Source: Pomphorhynchus laevis (taxonomy: Eukaryota > Acanthocephala > Palaeacanthocephala > Echinorhynchida > Pomphorhynchidae). From it: a DNA stretch of 64,000 nucleotides. Position 1 is the stretch's first letter. Each line of letters opens with the position of its first letter. The notes under the pieces were generated by a model. It worked only from the letters and a program-made list of their open reading frames with translations, made no database searches and was not told the origin of the DNA. Of this stretch, positions 1 to 12,525 are shown piece after piece. A program made the position numbers and the translations under genes. The stretch lies in the NCBI GenBank assembly GCA_012934845.2, contig WNNJ02000567.1, positions 62,001-126,000 of the forward strand, given 5' to 3'.

Positions 1-1770
1 GATCCACCTTGGCAACTGAATCGAGACGTTGCAGCATTGTGGTCAATGTAGACAGAAGTTTTGCGGTTGCTGCATTTACAAAATCGTTGGACCCGACTGG
101 ACTGCCGAGAATGATGGTTCCATCGATGGAAGTTTTTATTTCGGGGTCGGGGAGGTTCGATTGATCAATATGAAGGTGTGAAAGGTGTGATTTACGTGTG
201 TTTACGAAATAGCCAAACGTTGGTCCATTGGTATAAAGCACATCCCCATGCCTGTTTCAAAACGTCAGTGGTCCCAATAAAGTTGGCGTCATCTGCATAC
301 CATTTTTGGAAGACCGACGGAACTTCGCATTGAATTGTTTTTATCAACGGGAGAGAGGTCAGGGCGAAGCCAGTTATCGCAAAATGATCGCCTTGGGTGA
401 AACCTTCGGTGGAGTATAAGCTTTGACTTCCCACAATGAGTTGCGCAGGGTTTGCGTAGACATTACAAAGAGCCCGAGAAAGCGACGGGCATACGAAATC
501 TATGTTGTGTAATGTCACCGCTCTGTTTGTTCGGTTGAAAGCATTTGAAGCGTCGATTGACAAAAGACAGTGGTCGTCCCGCCTTTTTGAGAAGCCTCCA
601 ATTGAACGGACCCAGCAACGTCCTGAATGTCATTGCGAACAATATCTAGAATGATCCGGCTAATAATGCGTCTGACAGTATTACAAATTCCTATGGGGCG
701 GATTCCTCCTGACTTTTTCTCTAAAGGAACCAGACGGCAAGCGATGAAAGCATCTAAAGTTCCTAGAGTGAGTGGTTCTGTTGCGACGAAGATAGCGAAT
801 TTGGCAAGTGCTTTGGCTAGGCTGAGTGAATTCGAATCAAAATCTGTCAGCATGTGAAGCCATGAGCGAGCGTCAATTCCGGACGGACCCGAGCTTATTT
901 TGGTTTGTTTACTCGATGTAATACTGTGTGTTTCGTCCAGAGCATAGAACCGGCTGAGATGATGTACTTTGGATCCAGGGAAGGGAGTAGTCAAGAGCGT
1001 ATCTGGATCCGCTTGATATGCCTCGGTGTGTAAGTCTTGAAGCGTTGATAGTACCAAAGTGCCATCAATGATATGTTGTGGATGCAGGGCTTTTGTTTCA
1101 ATCGTGTCTTCTAGCACAGTCGAGCTGGCTCTGATTTGGCCCTTTGTTACTAGGCCTTGATAACGCTTGACCCACTTTCTCGGTGGAAGAGGCTTGCGGG
1201 ATCCGAAATTACTTTGCAGATAGAAAGCTTCGTTATAAAAAGCTTCGTAATCTTTATTTTGCCAACTGACTAATCTTTGCTGAAGTGTCTTGCGAATCAG
1301 CGAGATTTTTCTGGATGGTATTCTTTGAAAAGTACAGTGAGAGAAGACAGTTGTTTTCTGTAGTAGTGTCCGAGTGTCGGCATGGGCTTCTGAGGATTCC
1401 CAATATAAATTGGCCAGGATCTCGACTATTTTGTGACTGGCGGAATAACTTGGCAATTCTATAAGGTTAGGTCTCCAATGAATTACCGCGTTAAATAAGT
1501 CGGTTATTGATTTAGGGGTGCTGGGTATTTCCTCGTCGAGAAAGTTATTCTGACAAGCATCCGTCGGTTGATTATCAAGTTGCGTGTTGGATTGAATTGT
1601 AGCGTCGATATTAGAGGTTTTGTTTCAAGATCTCGGTGCGCGGCAGTTAAAGCGTATCTTGTTTAACTTAACGCAGCGGCAACCTTTGCAGACGGCGGCG
1701 GGGCCGTTGCAATTGTAACACAAGTGCTTATCTTATGGTTGTCCTCGAACCATACGTTAAACCAAATGTG
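1..1770 (-). mobile_element. Decayed LINE with Cys-rich head and RT (GPSGIDA/TQGD/YADDA lineage), runs off window start
   Basis: A non-LTR retrotransposon copy read on the minus strand. From its 5' side it shows a Cys-rich motif (1631-1720: CNGPAAVCKGCRC then NC), a linker, and reverse transcriptase (515-1456) with GPSGIDARSW and GGIRPIGICNTVRRI. A second frame (192-563) carries DASNAFN, the EGFTQGD block and the catalytic box WYADDA. Translation continues to base 1 (IDGTIILGSPVGSNDFV), so the 3' end lies outside the window. The reading frame changes at about 515-563 and the Cys head is separated from the RT frame, so this copy is dead. The RT type matches a lineage common in cnidarians and other invertebrates. 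The copy at 46.1-47.8 kb is its closest relative here. No endonuclease domain is visible in this part. Confidence 0.8.
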
Positions 1771-2140
1771 ATTTGCTTCAGAATTGTAATTTTTAAAGGT
1801 GTAGTGTAAGTTTGTTGTCTTAGTCGATTAATGAAAAAAGTCGATTTGCTTCTATTTGTTATATTCTCGTCCTAAAGTAACTCGTACGCGGAAGTTGGTG
1901 TAAAGTAGGTTAGATTAATTGTCAGATAATCCCGGTAACTAGTCAAGCAATTCTAACGTATTATGCAATAGCCGTCAAAACTGTCAAGTTTCACAGCAGT
2001 ACGGTTGTCGTAAGATTACCGTAATTTTATCTTAAGGTTGTCGTGAGGTTGCCTCACTGGTTAATAATAATCTGAGTGATTTATTAGATCTTTGCCGTCT
2101 TTCGACGATTGGTCATAAAACAAAGGTTAACATACAAATA
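1771..2140. other. Non-coding stretch, nothing recognised
   Basis: About 370 bases between two LINE fragments. No convincing coding frame, RNA gene or repeat was recognised; it may hold diverged untranslated LINE sequence. Confidence 0.5.
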
Positions 2141-2146
2141 CACAAA

Positions 2147-3125
2147 TTAATTTTGATTAACTTTGTCGATCATCGCCAGAGACGGGATACCGGAGCAGTG
2201 GAATACGTGAAGCAAGTCTGCACAGGCTCCATCACAGAATTTGCAGCTACATTTAATAGATCGTTCATGGAATTTAAGGGCGATTTTACATAAGTTATCA
2301 TGGTAGCCGTGTATCAAGCTCGAAATAGTAGGCATCGACTTCTTGAGTGTGGCAGCTTTCAATTGGATTGAAATCGCATTGGGGTAATTCGTAATGGAGT
2401 CTATCCGTGTTAAGCTCTCCTCCCAACGTATTTTGTGTTCGCAGAAAACTGGAGTCATCGGGAGCTTTAGGCGTTGCTGTAGAACTACTGATAACGGCTG
2501 TTGATCAAGAATATACGCTATTGAAGTCGAGTGTTATTTAGATGAGACACTCGCAAACCTCTTCAGAAATAACCATTTACTCTTATCTATCATTTTAAAA
2601 TTTTGAATTGAGAGGTCGGACCAAATCACACTGAGGCTATAGGTTAAGATCGGCTCTAACATTATTGAGAAGTACCTAAGTGCTCCCTTATAAGACAATA
2701 AAGATACCTTTTTTGCGAATGACAATGCACTTACTAATTTGAATATTTTTACCTTAAAGTGTTTTTGGAATGACCATTTCGATGTTAGTAAGACGTCTAG
2801 ATATTTATAATGGTTAAGGAATTCAATTATCCGGTTATTAAAAACAAGAAAATCGGAGCGACATAGTTTTTCACCGCGTCAGAACTTGACAACATTCGTT
2901 TTGTTCACGTTTACTGCTAGGTGGTTCATGGAGAAATAAATTTCTAATCCTTTTGCAACCGACTGAATTTCAGTAATGTGGTCGGAGACGATCAGAAGGT
3001 CATATGCGTAGAGAAATATACGTACTGATCTGTTGTAAGATAAAAGGTATGATGGTAGGTCATTAATGAAATGTGAAAAAAGTAGGGGGCATAGTAAATC
3101 ACCTTGCAGCACCCCTGTTTCCTAC
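2147..3125 (-). mobile_element. Decayed LINE fragment: RT active-site block, thumb and C-terminal Cys region
   Basis: Three short minus-strand frames line up in order with the 3' half of ORF2 of the better LINE at 39.8-42.7 kb. 2879-3112 has LQGDLLCPLLF and YAYDLL, where the usual YADD box is degraded to YAYD. 2534-2725 matches the segment GALRYFSIMLEPILTYS. 2147-2458 carries HGYHDNLC and the Cys motif CSCKFCDGACADLLHVFHCS. Frame changes separate the pieces and the catalytic box is damaged, so this is a dead copy of a related but distinct family. No 5' part is visible. Confidence 0.75.
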
Positions 3126-3540
3126 CTGATATTTTCTGTCAAAAAAAACGTCGAAAATTTGGATGTAATTGGGAAACAGTAAATTAAAGATCACTATTAC
3201 AAAATGTTCGTTGATATGGCAAATCTCTAAGAGCTTTATACAAAGAATTTCTCTGTCGTCATATTAATATTCATATTAATATGAATCATATTATATTATT
3301 ATCATGTTGATATTATTATTTTTTAATATTCATATTCATATTTATAAAATTTTTAACTGTTACCTCCCATTGGACCACATTTTTTGTCAAATCTTTATAT
3401 CTTTATTACCTCCCATTTCAACACCTTTTACCTTTATGAATATAGATGTCCCTACTTTAAAATAATTTTGATTTTTCAAAATATTTAAAGCTTCTATTAA
3501 TTCATATATTTATATTAACTTGATGACTATATTTATATCA
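3126..3540. other. AT-rich non-coding DNA
   Basis: Low-complexity AT-rich sequence with short inverted TTAATATTCATATTAATATGAA runs near 3260-3290. No gene seen. Confidence 0.5.
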
Positions 3541-3542
3541 AC

Positions 3543-3935
3543 TCATAATAAATTAATTTTTATGATTTTTGTATATTTTACGATTTTCTGTTTGATTTGC
3601 TGTATAAAATATGCATCTATTAAATTATTTAAATGATTTTTTTGATTTTGACGAAAACCAATATCGTTATAAATTGATGCAATTCTTAAAATTTCATAAT
3701 TTAATGTATTATATTTTATATTATATGGTATGCATGAATGCTCATGCAAAAATGTTTCTTGTAAATTTAAAAATGTCATCTTTACGATATAAATTAATAG
3801 TGGTTTTATTAATGTTAATTTAATGTTCATATCTAGATATATACCTTCTTTATCATCAATATTGGTTTTATTAAGAATGAGGCTACCTGGATAAATTTGT
3901 TCACTAATTGAATAAAAATTATTAGAGTTAAACAA
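3543..3935 (-). mobile_element. RT tail-domain repeat, copy 1 (minus)
   Basis: A minus-strand frame reads YPGSLILNKTNIDDKEG then YLDMNIKLTL, and later HEHSCIPYNIKYNTLN and EILRIASIYNDIGF. The same sequence block recurs at least five times at 23.5-25.5 kb. The order of motifs (IYP.xL, YLDxxI, a YRKDD step, IPxNIxY, EILRIA, an LxxxYFKLGY end) resembles the region that follows the catalytic core in a broad animal RT family whose members carry YLDL and YDKRDDF. I infer that these are fragments from the 3' part of one retroelement. Part of this copy has drifted out of frame (the IYIVKMTF stretch). Confidence 0.5.
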
Positions 3936-4204
3936 TTTAATATATCAACAATTTATCGGAATATATATTGTTGAGTCGTAAAATCCGAAACCTAATAATA
4001 TAACTGTTCCTCCTGATGATATCTAATCTTTATTCTGAAATACCGTATATTATTAATAAATAAATTAATAAATCTAAACAAATTATTAATATTTATTAAT
4101 AATTTATTTTTCTATTGTTTGTTATTCATTTTTACTTTAATTCCTACTTAATTCTTATTTGATTCTTAAGATTAAGATATTTTCTATAATTTATACAGTG
4201 GAAA

Positions 4205-4330
4205 ATATGTCGACTCAGTTAACTGAATCTACGTATAATATTATTAAAATAAATCAAAATATTATTAAAAATAAATTTAATTTCTTAAAGCGAAATTTTT
4301 TTATGGATAATAAATAATATGTTTTCTTTT
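4205..4330. repeat. Short AT-rich repeat with palindromic GACTCAGTTAACTGA end, copy 1
   Basis: Starts with a near-palindrome around GACTCAGTTAACTGAATC followed by an AT-rich body of TATTATTAAAATAAAT type. Similar starts are seen at about 10365, 18406 and 60258. Probably a small non-autonomous element; the family is unknown. Confidence 0.4.
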
Positions 4331-6374
4331 ATAATAAAATATTAGATAAGCAAATTTCATTAGTGGAAATACGATATTATCATGTAATAAAATCATGCAA
4401 TTCTTAAAATTGCATTATTTAATGTAATATTTTTAATATTAGTTTACTCTTATAAATAGTCTGTATAGAAGTAAATGAGCTATAATAGCTGGCTTGACGT
4501 TGCTCGAAAGTTCATTAGTGTAGTCCGAACTTTATCAATGTAATAGTTACACATGTAAGACGAATAAAGAAATAAATTAAGAATAATTTATCATAATAGA
4601 TTAATTTCATTCACCCATGATTTTCTCTTTATTCAGTTTTCCGCGCTTAATTCAATTTAAACTGTTTGATGCACCAGTTAATAAAGCAAAAATTTTGGAT
4701 ATTTTATTTTTAATGGCATGACAATCTAATTGGTGAAATTATTAACTTTGTCGATTAGCATTGTATAATACTTATGGTAAATTATGATCGTTTTTAAAAT
4801 ATTTATATTTAACACAAGAACACGTAAACGTTTCAACAACCTTCACTAATATTCTTTTTATTTCGATTTGACTATTTTTTAATTATTACCTTTTAACAAA
4901 AAATGTCTGTAATTCATATGACGTTTATTTTTCCTTAAAAACTCAAGGTTTGAAATATGTTTTAATAAAATTAGACAAATAACTATTGGTAGAATATCGT
5001 GATATTCAAAGCTAAACTTACGTACTCAATATTTGTATCTTATATTGTTTAGTGTGCAAGACTATATAAAGATGTGTTATTAAAAAATGAATAAATTATT
5101 ATTTTTTTAAAACATTGATTAATTATAAAATGAAACAATATAAATAAATTAAAAATTTTATTGTAAATTAATTAATTTGTCCTTAATAAGAACAAATTAG
5201 TTATGTGGCATTACAATATTTAAATATGTATTACATAAAATATTATCTTAATAATAAGATATTATCTTAATAATAAGATAATATCTTATGTAATAAGATA
5301 TTACTAATACATAAGATATGTAACTTGAGATATGAGAAGTCTAAGTGCTGGTTTAGCACTCTATGACGTTACTAGATGTGTTCTAGTACCTCATAAACAT
5401 GATTCGTTTATTGGCGTCTGCTAGTCCTTCTCTGCATCCACCACTGGGATGGATCTGGCACTGATTAGTCATTGTGATGACGAAACGGTATCTAATACTG
5501 TTATCGTCGTTCTTTCGCGTCTGGCTTAAAATGATTGTTAACATAAGATATATATTATGTATTAATACATACTGTAATAATACACAAGATATTTATGTAT
5601 TATTACGAATTAAACTGTATTTTTAAACTTTCTTTTTAAAACAGATAAATGTACAATACTTTAATTTCATTAATTTAATTAATAAACAATTCTAATTAAT
5701 TATTATCTTAAAGTACATTATTTGAAATATCAAATTATATTTTAAATGGTTTAATGCTATTTATTATAATGTTTTAATTACAATAAAATTTTAACTCAAT
5801 TTACTACCATAAACGTCGCTATTCATTATATTATATTTCGATATTTGTTGTATAATATATCGCTCGTTATGCACGAGTGTTTATCATGGTTTCAAATTGT
5901 ATGCAGAAAATTGTTATTATTTATTATTAATTATTAATTAATCTTAAATAATAATTAATTAGTAATTTACTTAATTAGTGATTAATTGTATTTTCAACAG
6001 TTACTCAATATTGTTTAATATATACAAACTTTTAAAAGCTTTAAATTAAAAATTTTTGATTCAAAAACTTTTATTTTCAAAATATTCTTATTTACAAATT
6101 CGTATTAAATGAAAATTTTTATATTTACAATAAACTTATAAAAATTTTAATTTATCAAATTTTAAATAAAAAGAAATTCGCATTAATTTGAGAATAGATC
6201 TTTTAAATTCTAAGAAGATACAAGCTTAGTATGTAAACAATATTTGAAAAGTTACTGTGATAACTATTTAAAAAATGGTTTTATAGTGAATGGTTCAAAT
6301 AAGGTAGTTTGTTTAGATAAAACTTGTTTAAAGCATATTTTGCTACTATTAAAAACCTAATTGACGCAGTGCTG
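4331..6374. other. AT-rich intergenic DNA
   Basis: Mostly AT-rich non-coding sequence downstream of the EF-hand gene. It contains an imperfect inverted run of AATAAGATATTATCTTA units at about 5235-5310. A less AT-rich island at about 5325-5530 may be part of an old element; it contains GATGACGAAACGG. No gene was recognised. Confidence 0.5.
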
Positions 6375-6926
6375 TTAGTCTATCAGCTCAATTTTCTCTA
6401 TACCATCCAAATATGACTTGAGTGCTGAACTTTCCTCAAATATCTGAAGAAATTCTTTCCTTGAGATCCGTCCGTCGCTATTTTCGTCACTCACTTGAAG
6501 GAATTCATTTGCAATAGACTTTATATCATCGGCATCCAGCTCGCCTACAATATATGAAATCATTTGGCATAGCTCATTACAATCAATGAAATTGCTCGAG
6601 TCTTGATCTATGATGGTGAACAATTTATCCAGTACTCGATCGACCTGTCCACTAAGACAAATTGCAAAATCACAGGCGTAAGTTGGAAAAGAAACTCTTT
6701 CGTGTTTATATCGGTTAATCAATGCAGTGAGTATGCGCTCAATAATTGATGTTAATTTCATTTGTTTCTTAAAATAATTTATCATATTATATCTTAAAAT
6801 ACCATCTGTGAACTGCTCCGTGTACATTTTCCTCAAAATCATAACCTCCCTGCTTGTGAGCTGACCAGATTCAATCATTTCGTAAAGATTTTGCTCTTTA
6901 TTCAACTCTGCTTGCTCTGAATTCAT
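6375..6926 (-). CDS. EF-hand calcium-binding protein, 183 aa
   Basis: A single uninterrupted frame from ATG at 6926 to a stop at 6375. Two canonical EF-hand loops lie in the C-terminal half: residues 107-118 (DQDSSNFIDCNE) and 147-158 (DENSDGRISRKE), each with acidic residues at loop positions 1 and 12 and a hydrophobic residue at position 8. The N-terminal 100 residues have helical Lys/Glu-rich and Leu/Ile-rich stretches and may hold degenerate EF-hands; no signal peptide or membrane segment is seen. It probably binds calcium as a paired EF-hand lobe in the cytoplasm. The partner and pathway cannot be told from sequence. It looks like a host gene: intact, with AT-biased codons like its surroundings, lying just downstream of the CLIC gene on the same strand. 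The length would fit a calcineurin-B, calmodulin-like or calsenilin-type protein, but I cannot choose among them. Confidence 0.85.
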   Translation of the reverse strand: MNSEQAELNKEQNLYEMIESGQLTSREVMILRKMYTEQFTDGILRYNMINYFKKQMKLTSIIERILTALINRYKHERVSFPTYACDFAICLSGQVDRVLDKLFTIIDQDSSNFIDCNELCQMISYIVGELDADDIKSIANEFLQVSDENSDGRISRKEFLQIFEESSALKSYLDGIEKIELID

Positions 6927-7179
6927 TGTGTAATGTATTTATCCACAAGATTCGCCTGTTTAGTTGTTACAACATTAAAAAATTTCAATATGAAAAAAAA
7001 TAATGTCATCGCGACTTCAAATTTTATTTCTATTCAGATAATATTTATAAATACCTTAAATGCAGCTATTTATCAAGACTTTAACATTTCTTTTAAAGTC
7101 CTGTTGTTTAAAACTTTATATCGACTAATGTTTAAGGAAAAATGCTTATTCGGATCTAAGCCGAACATTTAAATTATAA

Positions 7180-8520
7180 TTATCTAAACATTAGAAGATT
7201 AAATTTTTTGCAAAATGTAACTTTTTAAATTTCAAATTTAATTCAAAGGTTTATTAAGACTGATTAACTGGGAGTCAGATAAATGTTCATTTGTGTATAG
7301 TAAAAGTTTTTGCGTCGAGTGAGATTCAAGAAATCTATAGAAGCTTTTTCACACTATTGTTTTCTAAAAATCGTTTTACGATCACTAATTTAAAAAGTTA
7401 TAAATTTAGTAAATTATCTTAAATTAAACATTTTTATTACAATCTATCTTTAATGTATTTAAAAATATTTATTTATTTTAACGTATACCGAATTTTCATT
7501 TTAAGAATACAAATTTGGCTTAAGTTGGTTTACGACTTGTCTTGTTATTACAATAAAATATAAAACATGAAAACTTTTCGATTATTAATTTACGAAAACA
7601 TTTTATAAACATTTTATTATTAAATGTGACATAAAAGCACACTGATGAACTTTGCAAAGGCAATTATTGAGCATTTTGTCAGTTACAAACACCCTGGTGA
7701 ACTTAATAAAGTCCATAATTGAGCATTTTGTCAGTAATTATCAGTAGATTATAATGTTTTGTTTGAAACATTTCTTGTTTTCAAATTTTCAATGTAAAAT
7801 GTAATTGCGAGAAAACTAATCTAGATGGAAGGCAGGAACACTCCTGTCATGCTTTGATTCGTGGTGCCTCGTGGATCATTTGTTGTCGAGATCAGCATTC
7901 TCCCGATTTTTCGCAATGAACATGTATCATACCGTGTTCTGTGACCGGCACTCTGTCAACTTCGCTAAGGGAGCGAGATACATGATAAATACAAACAAAA
8001 ACGTAATTGACGGAACCAAAGAAAACTTACATATGCAAAGGCTGTTGTCATAAGAGCAAAGAAATGCACTTTTGATAAATGTGCAACTAAGAATTTATTC
8101 GTAATATGTAAAAAGTGCATCTCATAGTAATACTAGGTCCTAAGCCTATTATTTATACCAACTATCAAAGTTTGGAAATAACATGGAATGTTACACAAAT
8201 TCTTTTATTAAAATATTGAAAATTATTTTAAATTTAATTTGCTTGAAAGCGTTTCAACCTATTCATTAATAAATAATATGTTGAAAATAGAATAAAATAT
8301 GTTATATAAAATAATATCTGTATGTAAATATAAGAAGTTTTTCTAAAAATATCATTCGTTTAATAAATGCTCTTTATTAAGTATACACGAAACACCAAAA
8401 TTTTGTTTAACAAGAGCAAATGAATTTTAAAATCATAAAAACAAAATAATTTTCAATACAAACAAAAGATAATATAAAACATCTAATATTTGACAACAAA
8501 TATATAGTCAAAACGTAGTA
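7180..8520. other. Intergenic DNA between EF-hand gene and CLIC last exon
   Basis: AT-rich non-coding sequence. A direct repeat of a roughly 60-bp unit sits at about 7643-7740; both units end in ATTGAGCATTTTGTCAGT. A small plus-strand frame at 7871-8053 shows no family resemblance and I do not call it a gene. Confidence 0.5.
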
Positions 8521-8524
8521 TTTC

Positions 8525-8743
8525 TTACAAAACTTCAGAAGATGGGATTGTATTCGTTATTGACAACTTCTGTAATGTTGGTCTTAAAAGTGTATGCTTA
8601 GGCAACAATACCTTATTTTGATAGTGTACAACAATATCTTGATCAAAAGGACAGGATACGCGAAATACTTGTAAATTATAAGCACGTTGGATATAATTCC
8701 ATAGATCTGCTAATTCCGTAGGAATTATGAATCCTTTGTAAAA
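8525..8743 (-). CDS. CLIC-family (EXC-4-like) gene, last exon (exon 4)
   Basis: Encodes the final 72 residues of a chloride intracellular channel protein: FYKGFIIPTELADLWNYI, then AYNLQVFRVSCPFDQDIVVH, ending TIPSSEVL and a stop at 8525. This matches the C-terminal all-alpha GST-like domain of CLICs, where vertebrate members read FDIP...W.YL..AY....F...CP.D.E. It is especially close to the worm EXC-4 version as I remember it (CPADQDIIHHY and a TIPEKVL-like end). The acceptor is ATTAAG at 8744-8749 on the minus strand; the phase-0 join to exon 3 gives VAGE then FYKGF, which fits the family spacing. CLICs are GST-fold proteins that move from the cytosol to membranes; EXC-4 shapes the worm excretory canal lumen. 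Confidence 0.85.
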   Translation of the reverse strand, partial: FYKGFIIPTELADLWNYIQRAYNLQVFRVSCPFDQDIVVHYQNKVLLPKHTLLRPTLQKLSITNTIPSSEVL

Positions 8744-10359
8744 CTTAATAAAGTAAAAAATTATTATAATATTATACATATTATATGCCAGAGAAAACTT
8801 AGATTGTAAAGCATTAAGGCGCATAGGCGCTCCTAAGAAATGTAGAAACCGAACTCGACAAATTTTATAAAATTATGACACTACAACAATTTGTCCGGAG
8901 TGTCAATCACAATAGCAGAAGTACAATTTTACTTTTAAAAATAAGTAAATTTATACTTCATTACATTATTTGAGACAGTTGGCTCACAACACCTTAATGA
9001 ATTCACCGTGAGACTTCAGCAGGACCTAACGCATAGTGATGAATTAGACTCGCGAGTGATTTCGCATGCATTAAGAGACGGAGCATCAAGGTCTTACGTA
9101 GCACTTAATCTTTTCCAAGGTCTTACGTAGCACTTACGTCCTTTTGGTTTCGGACGTTGGGTATCAATTGGCAGAACACAAGTGCTTTGTAAAGTACGTT
9201 ATTTGATTTGTTTGTTTCCAATGAGGCTCCTTTGTGCATATTCGCAAGATCATCGACAAATGTAGAACCGGCGGAGCATTTAGGGACCCGAAAAAGGTTT
9301 GGTTTTCAGTGCGTACACTCTTTACATGCAACGACAAATTTATCGAGTATGCCGCATCCGTTGTGTAATACTTCAGTTTCATTTTGCAGTTGTGATGTTA
9401 TTGGGGTCCATTATCACTTACAATATTTTTAGGGATTCCAAAGAGCGCAAACATTTCTGACAAACGGTCAATTATAGCATTACTGGTAGTTTTTAATAAG
9501 GGCCACACTTCAAGTAAATTTTTACATTTGGTTTGAAATACGTAAAGTTTAAATTTACTTTACCCGATAACATTTGAATTTATAATATCTGTTGACTTAA
9601 TCATGATTTAGTTATAGATAAAATCAAATATTGATAGAGTAATGATTTATATCTTTTGACAAAAACAATTATAAATTGAAATATGTTTCAACAAAATTAT
9701 GAACTACCTAAGTATTTTAGTATTTAACGGAATTTTGATTAGCTTTATCCATAATGACATATTGTACTAATATGCAAACTATTATCTATTACGTTACATT
9801 CAATTTGGTTTGGCTTTTGTTTTAACTTGAAAGTTTAAATTAACTTAAAATAAAATTAAAGTAATTAACTGTTTATGATATATCAAATATTTTTTATTTT
9901 TTATTAAGATATTCACGTTTTAATAAAATTATCTAAACAATACCTTGGAATTTAAAATAACAAATTGTTTAAAATTTTATATTGTTTGGAATTTGACGTA
10001 AGGATATATTTCTAGCAAAGATTTTTGTCGTTATGTTATCATAAGGTATGTAATAGTGCTTTAAATGTCATGATTTCTTGTCTTGTAATTTGTTTAATTT
10101 GGTGAAGCTGATAGCAATCAATGTACAACATCGTTAAATTGCTAAATTGACTTAGTCAATCCAACAATGTACGAAAAAAAGAAAATATTAAAGATTTTTA
10201 GCATTCTACTGTATTAAAGAGATGTTGCTCTGATTTACCCGACTCAATAAAGCTGCAGAATAAATGCATCCTAATTATGTATTTCTAAACTACGTGTTTT
10301 TCTAACACAAAGTACATTATAACAAACCCATCCATATTGTATTTTTGGAAGACCAAATC

Positions 10360-10508
10360 GGATCAGATAACTGAGTCTACATATTTTATATTATTTATAA
10401 ATTAAAAGTAAAGATAAATAATTATAGATAATAAGTGATTATATAAGATTTTATTATGCAATTTCTATTTATATAACAATATAATTAATAATTAAAATTT
10501 AAACAGAA
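10360..10508. repeat. Short AT-rich repeat with palindromic TCAGATAACTGAGTC end, copy 2
   Basis: Begins ATCAGATAACTGAGTCTAC and ends TAATTAAAATTTAAACAGAAAA. It shares both ends and length class with the copy at 18.40-18.56 kb. It lies in the AT-rich insert that splits the gypsy integrase region. Confidence 0.45.
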
Positions 10509-11969
10509 AATAGCTGTATTTTCGTGCTTCATCCATGCTTGTGTATGGCGTGATTTATGAGTTGTATACTGTTGCAGTCTACAAACGTGATTGTTATGAC
10601 CTCAATACCGATGAAAGCACGGATTCCCATTGTTTCGGTGGTTTCTCATCCGGATTCAGTTTTTGTTGAATTGTCTTCTAACTGCATCCAACATATTGTA
10701 TTTTTGGAAGACCAAAAATACAATTGGTATCGATCTCAGCATCAATACCGGGCCACCAGACATAAGCCCTACAAAGTTCTTTTGAAACTCTCTCACCTGC
10801 GTGACCTAAATGCAGCCATTGTGTTACCTCCAATCTCAAGCTCTTTGAGATTATAATCCTATTCAACCACATTAATATTGAATCTTCTGCATGCAATTAA
10901 GATTTTCGATTTTTGAATGGCATTATTTCCTTGATTTCATTGGATGACCATCCATATCGTAAATGACGATGAATTTTTGATAGCAAAGGATCATTTCGTG
11001 TTTCTTGTAGTGAATCCAAATTAATATTTGATTCGTTTAACGCCTCTGCACGAGTGAGGTTAACATATTGGTCTGGTACATCACTTGGATATCCTGAATG
11101 GCAAATAAGAAATCTTGAAAGGATATCGGCATAATAGTTTTGCAATATACTTTATCTTATAGTTATACTGACTAAGCACCACGGCCCATCGTACAAGTCG
11201 ACCATTTGTCATTTTGGATATTTCTCGTTTTACTCCAAATATAAACATGAGCGGCTTGTGATTACATAGAACTGGGAAATTCTGTCTACATAAGAACTCG
11301 TGAAATCGCTTAATTGCGTATACCACAGCTAAAGCCTTCCGATCTATCATAACGTAATTATGTTCTGCACTTGGGAGGAGCCGTGATACAAATTGAATTG
11401 GTAGTAACTCTCCTGACAAGTTCCTATGAGCCAGTACAGACCCTAAACCGTACTCACTAGCATCGGCCATAGCAAATAATGGTTTATTACAGTCATATGG
11501 TACAGTTGATCTCCATTGTAGTAGTGCGTTCTTCACATTCTGGAAGTGTTGTTAGTCTCCATTCCAATACAATTTTTGTTTTGGGCTTGTCAATTGATAA
11601 AGCGGGTAACTTATGCTTTGTAAGTGTGGAATAAATCGTTGCACATAGTTGACCATACTCATAAACGATCGTAGTTGTTTTCGACATGTTGGACTAGGCG
11701 TTTATCTGATAGCATCAAGTAGTTTTTTATCGGATTGAATTTCTCCTTCGCATAGTATGTCCCATAAAATTTATTCGATCTTTTAAGAATACACATTTAG
11801 GACCCTGTACTTTAACCCCAGCATGTTGAAGTCTAGTTAGAACGTTTTCTAAATTCATGAGGTGTTCTTGATCATCTCTACCCGTAATGAGTACGTCATC
11901 TAAGTAGGCAGCTACTCCATTAATACCTCGAAGTAGATTATATATATAATCCTTATAAATAAACGTTGT

Positions 11970-12525
11970 AAAGACAAACGATGCAAAACTTGTCAGGTGT
12001 TAGAAGAAGCGCGAACGATTACAAGCAGCGTAACTAGTAGATACATAAGTTTACACTATGATGCTAATTGTAAGACCCCAAATATAACGTATGTTGGCAC
12101 ATGCCAAATATGCAAGAAACAATATGTGGGGCAAAGTAGTATGGGTATGGCGCGGAGACTTAATTTACGACGGTCACAGTACAGAACAGGCAATCCAGCT
12201 GATGGTGCTTTACGTCATGCAATAGAACAAGGTGTGAGTGAATGTTTCCGTTATTGTATCGTACACGCCAACGCAATTGATAAAAACCTTCGCTTCGTCT
12301 AGATAAGGAGTGAATCGGTAGATTACATACGGATACGCACGATGGATGCAACCTTGAGCATACATTTGTCAAACCAGGAATTAAGTGATGATTATTTTAG
12401 ATTTCGTTCGACGCATTGTTCTAATTGTTGTGTGTTTTTTTGTTTTAGATTGATAAAGGCCGCTTGGCCGAAACGTCTTGAATCTCATTTTGTGCAATTT
12501 TCATATATATATGTATATATATAAC
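11970..12525 (+). mobile_element. Penelope-like element 3' end with GIY-YIG endonuclease domain
   Basis: The plus-strand frame 11997-12302 reads NITYVGTCQICKKQYVGQSS followed by an Arg-rich step (MARRLNLRRSQ). This is the start of a GIY-YIG nuclease in the form used by Penelope-like elements (a CxxCKKQYVG zinc/GIY block). Downstream, 12449-12478 has GGCCGCTTGGCCGAAACGTC. A hairpin plus GAAACGTC of this kind is common after the GIY-YIG domain in such elements and may be a worn ribozyme core. The element ends in an AT dinucleotide run at about 12504-12525. No RT is attached here; a Penelope-type RT lies separately at 27.4-28.2 kb. The copy is truncated at its 5' side and sits inside the gypsy RT gene. 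Confidence 0.65.

Noticed and set aside
5440-5500. Hammerhead-like CTGATTA, GTCAT/ATGAC stem, GAAAC
   Set aside because: The essential G8 is changed, stem I cannot pair and no UH triplet follows a plausible stem III.
7871-8053. 60-codon plus-strand frame upstream of CLIC exon 4
   Set aside because: No family resemblance, no splice or expression support; within the length expected by chance.
10332-10712. A 25-bp segment (CATATTGTATTTTTGGAAGA and five more bases) occurs at 10332 and 10690
   Set aside because: Could be a target duplication around the inserted AT-rich element, but it is not placed symmetrically at the insert ends, so I do not claim it.
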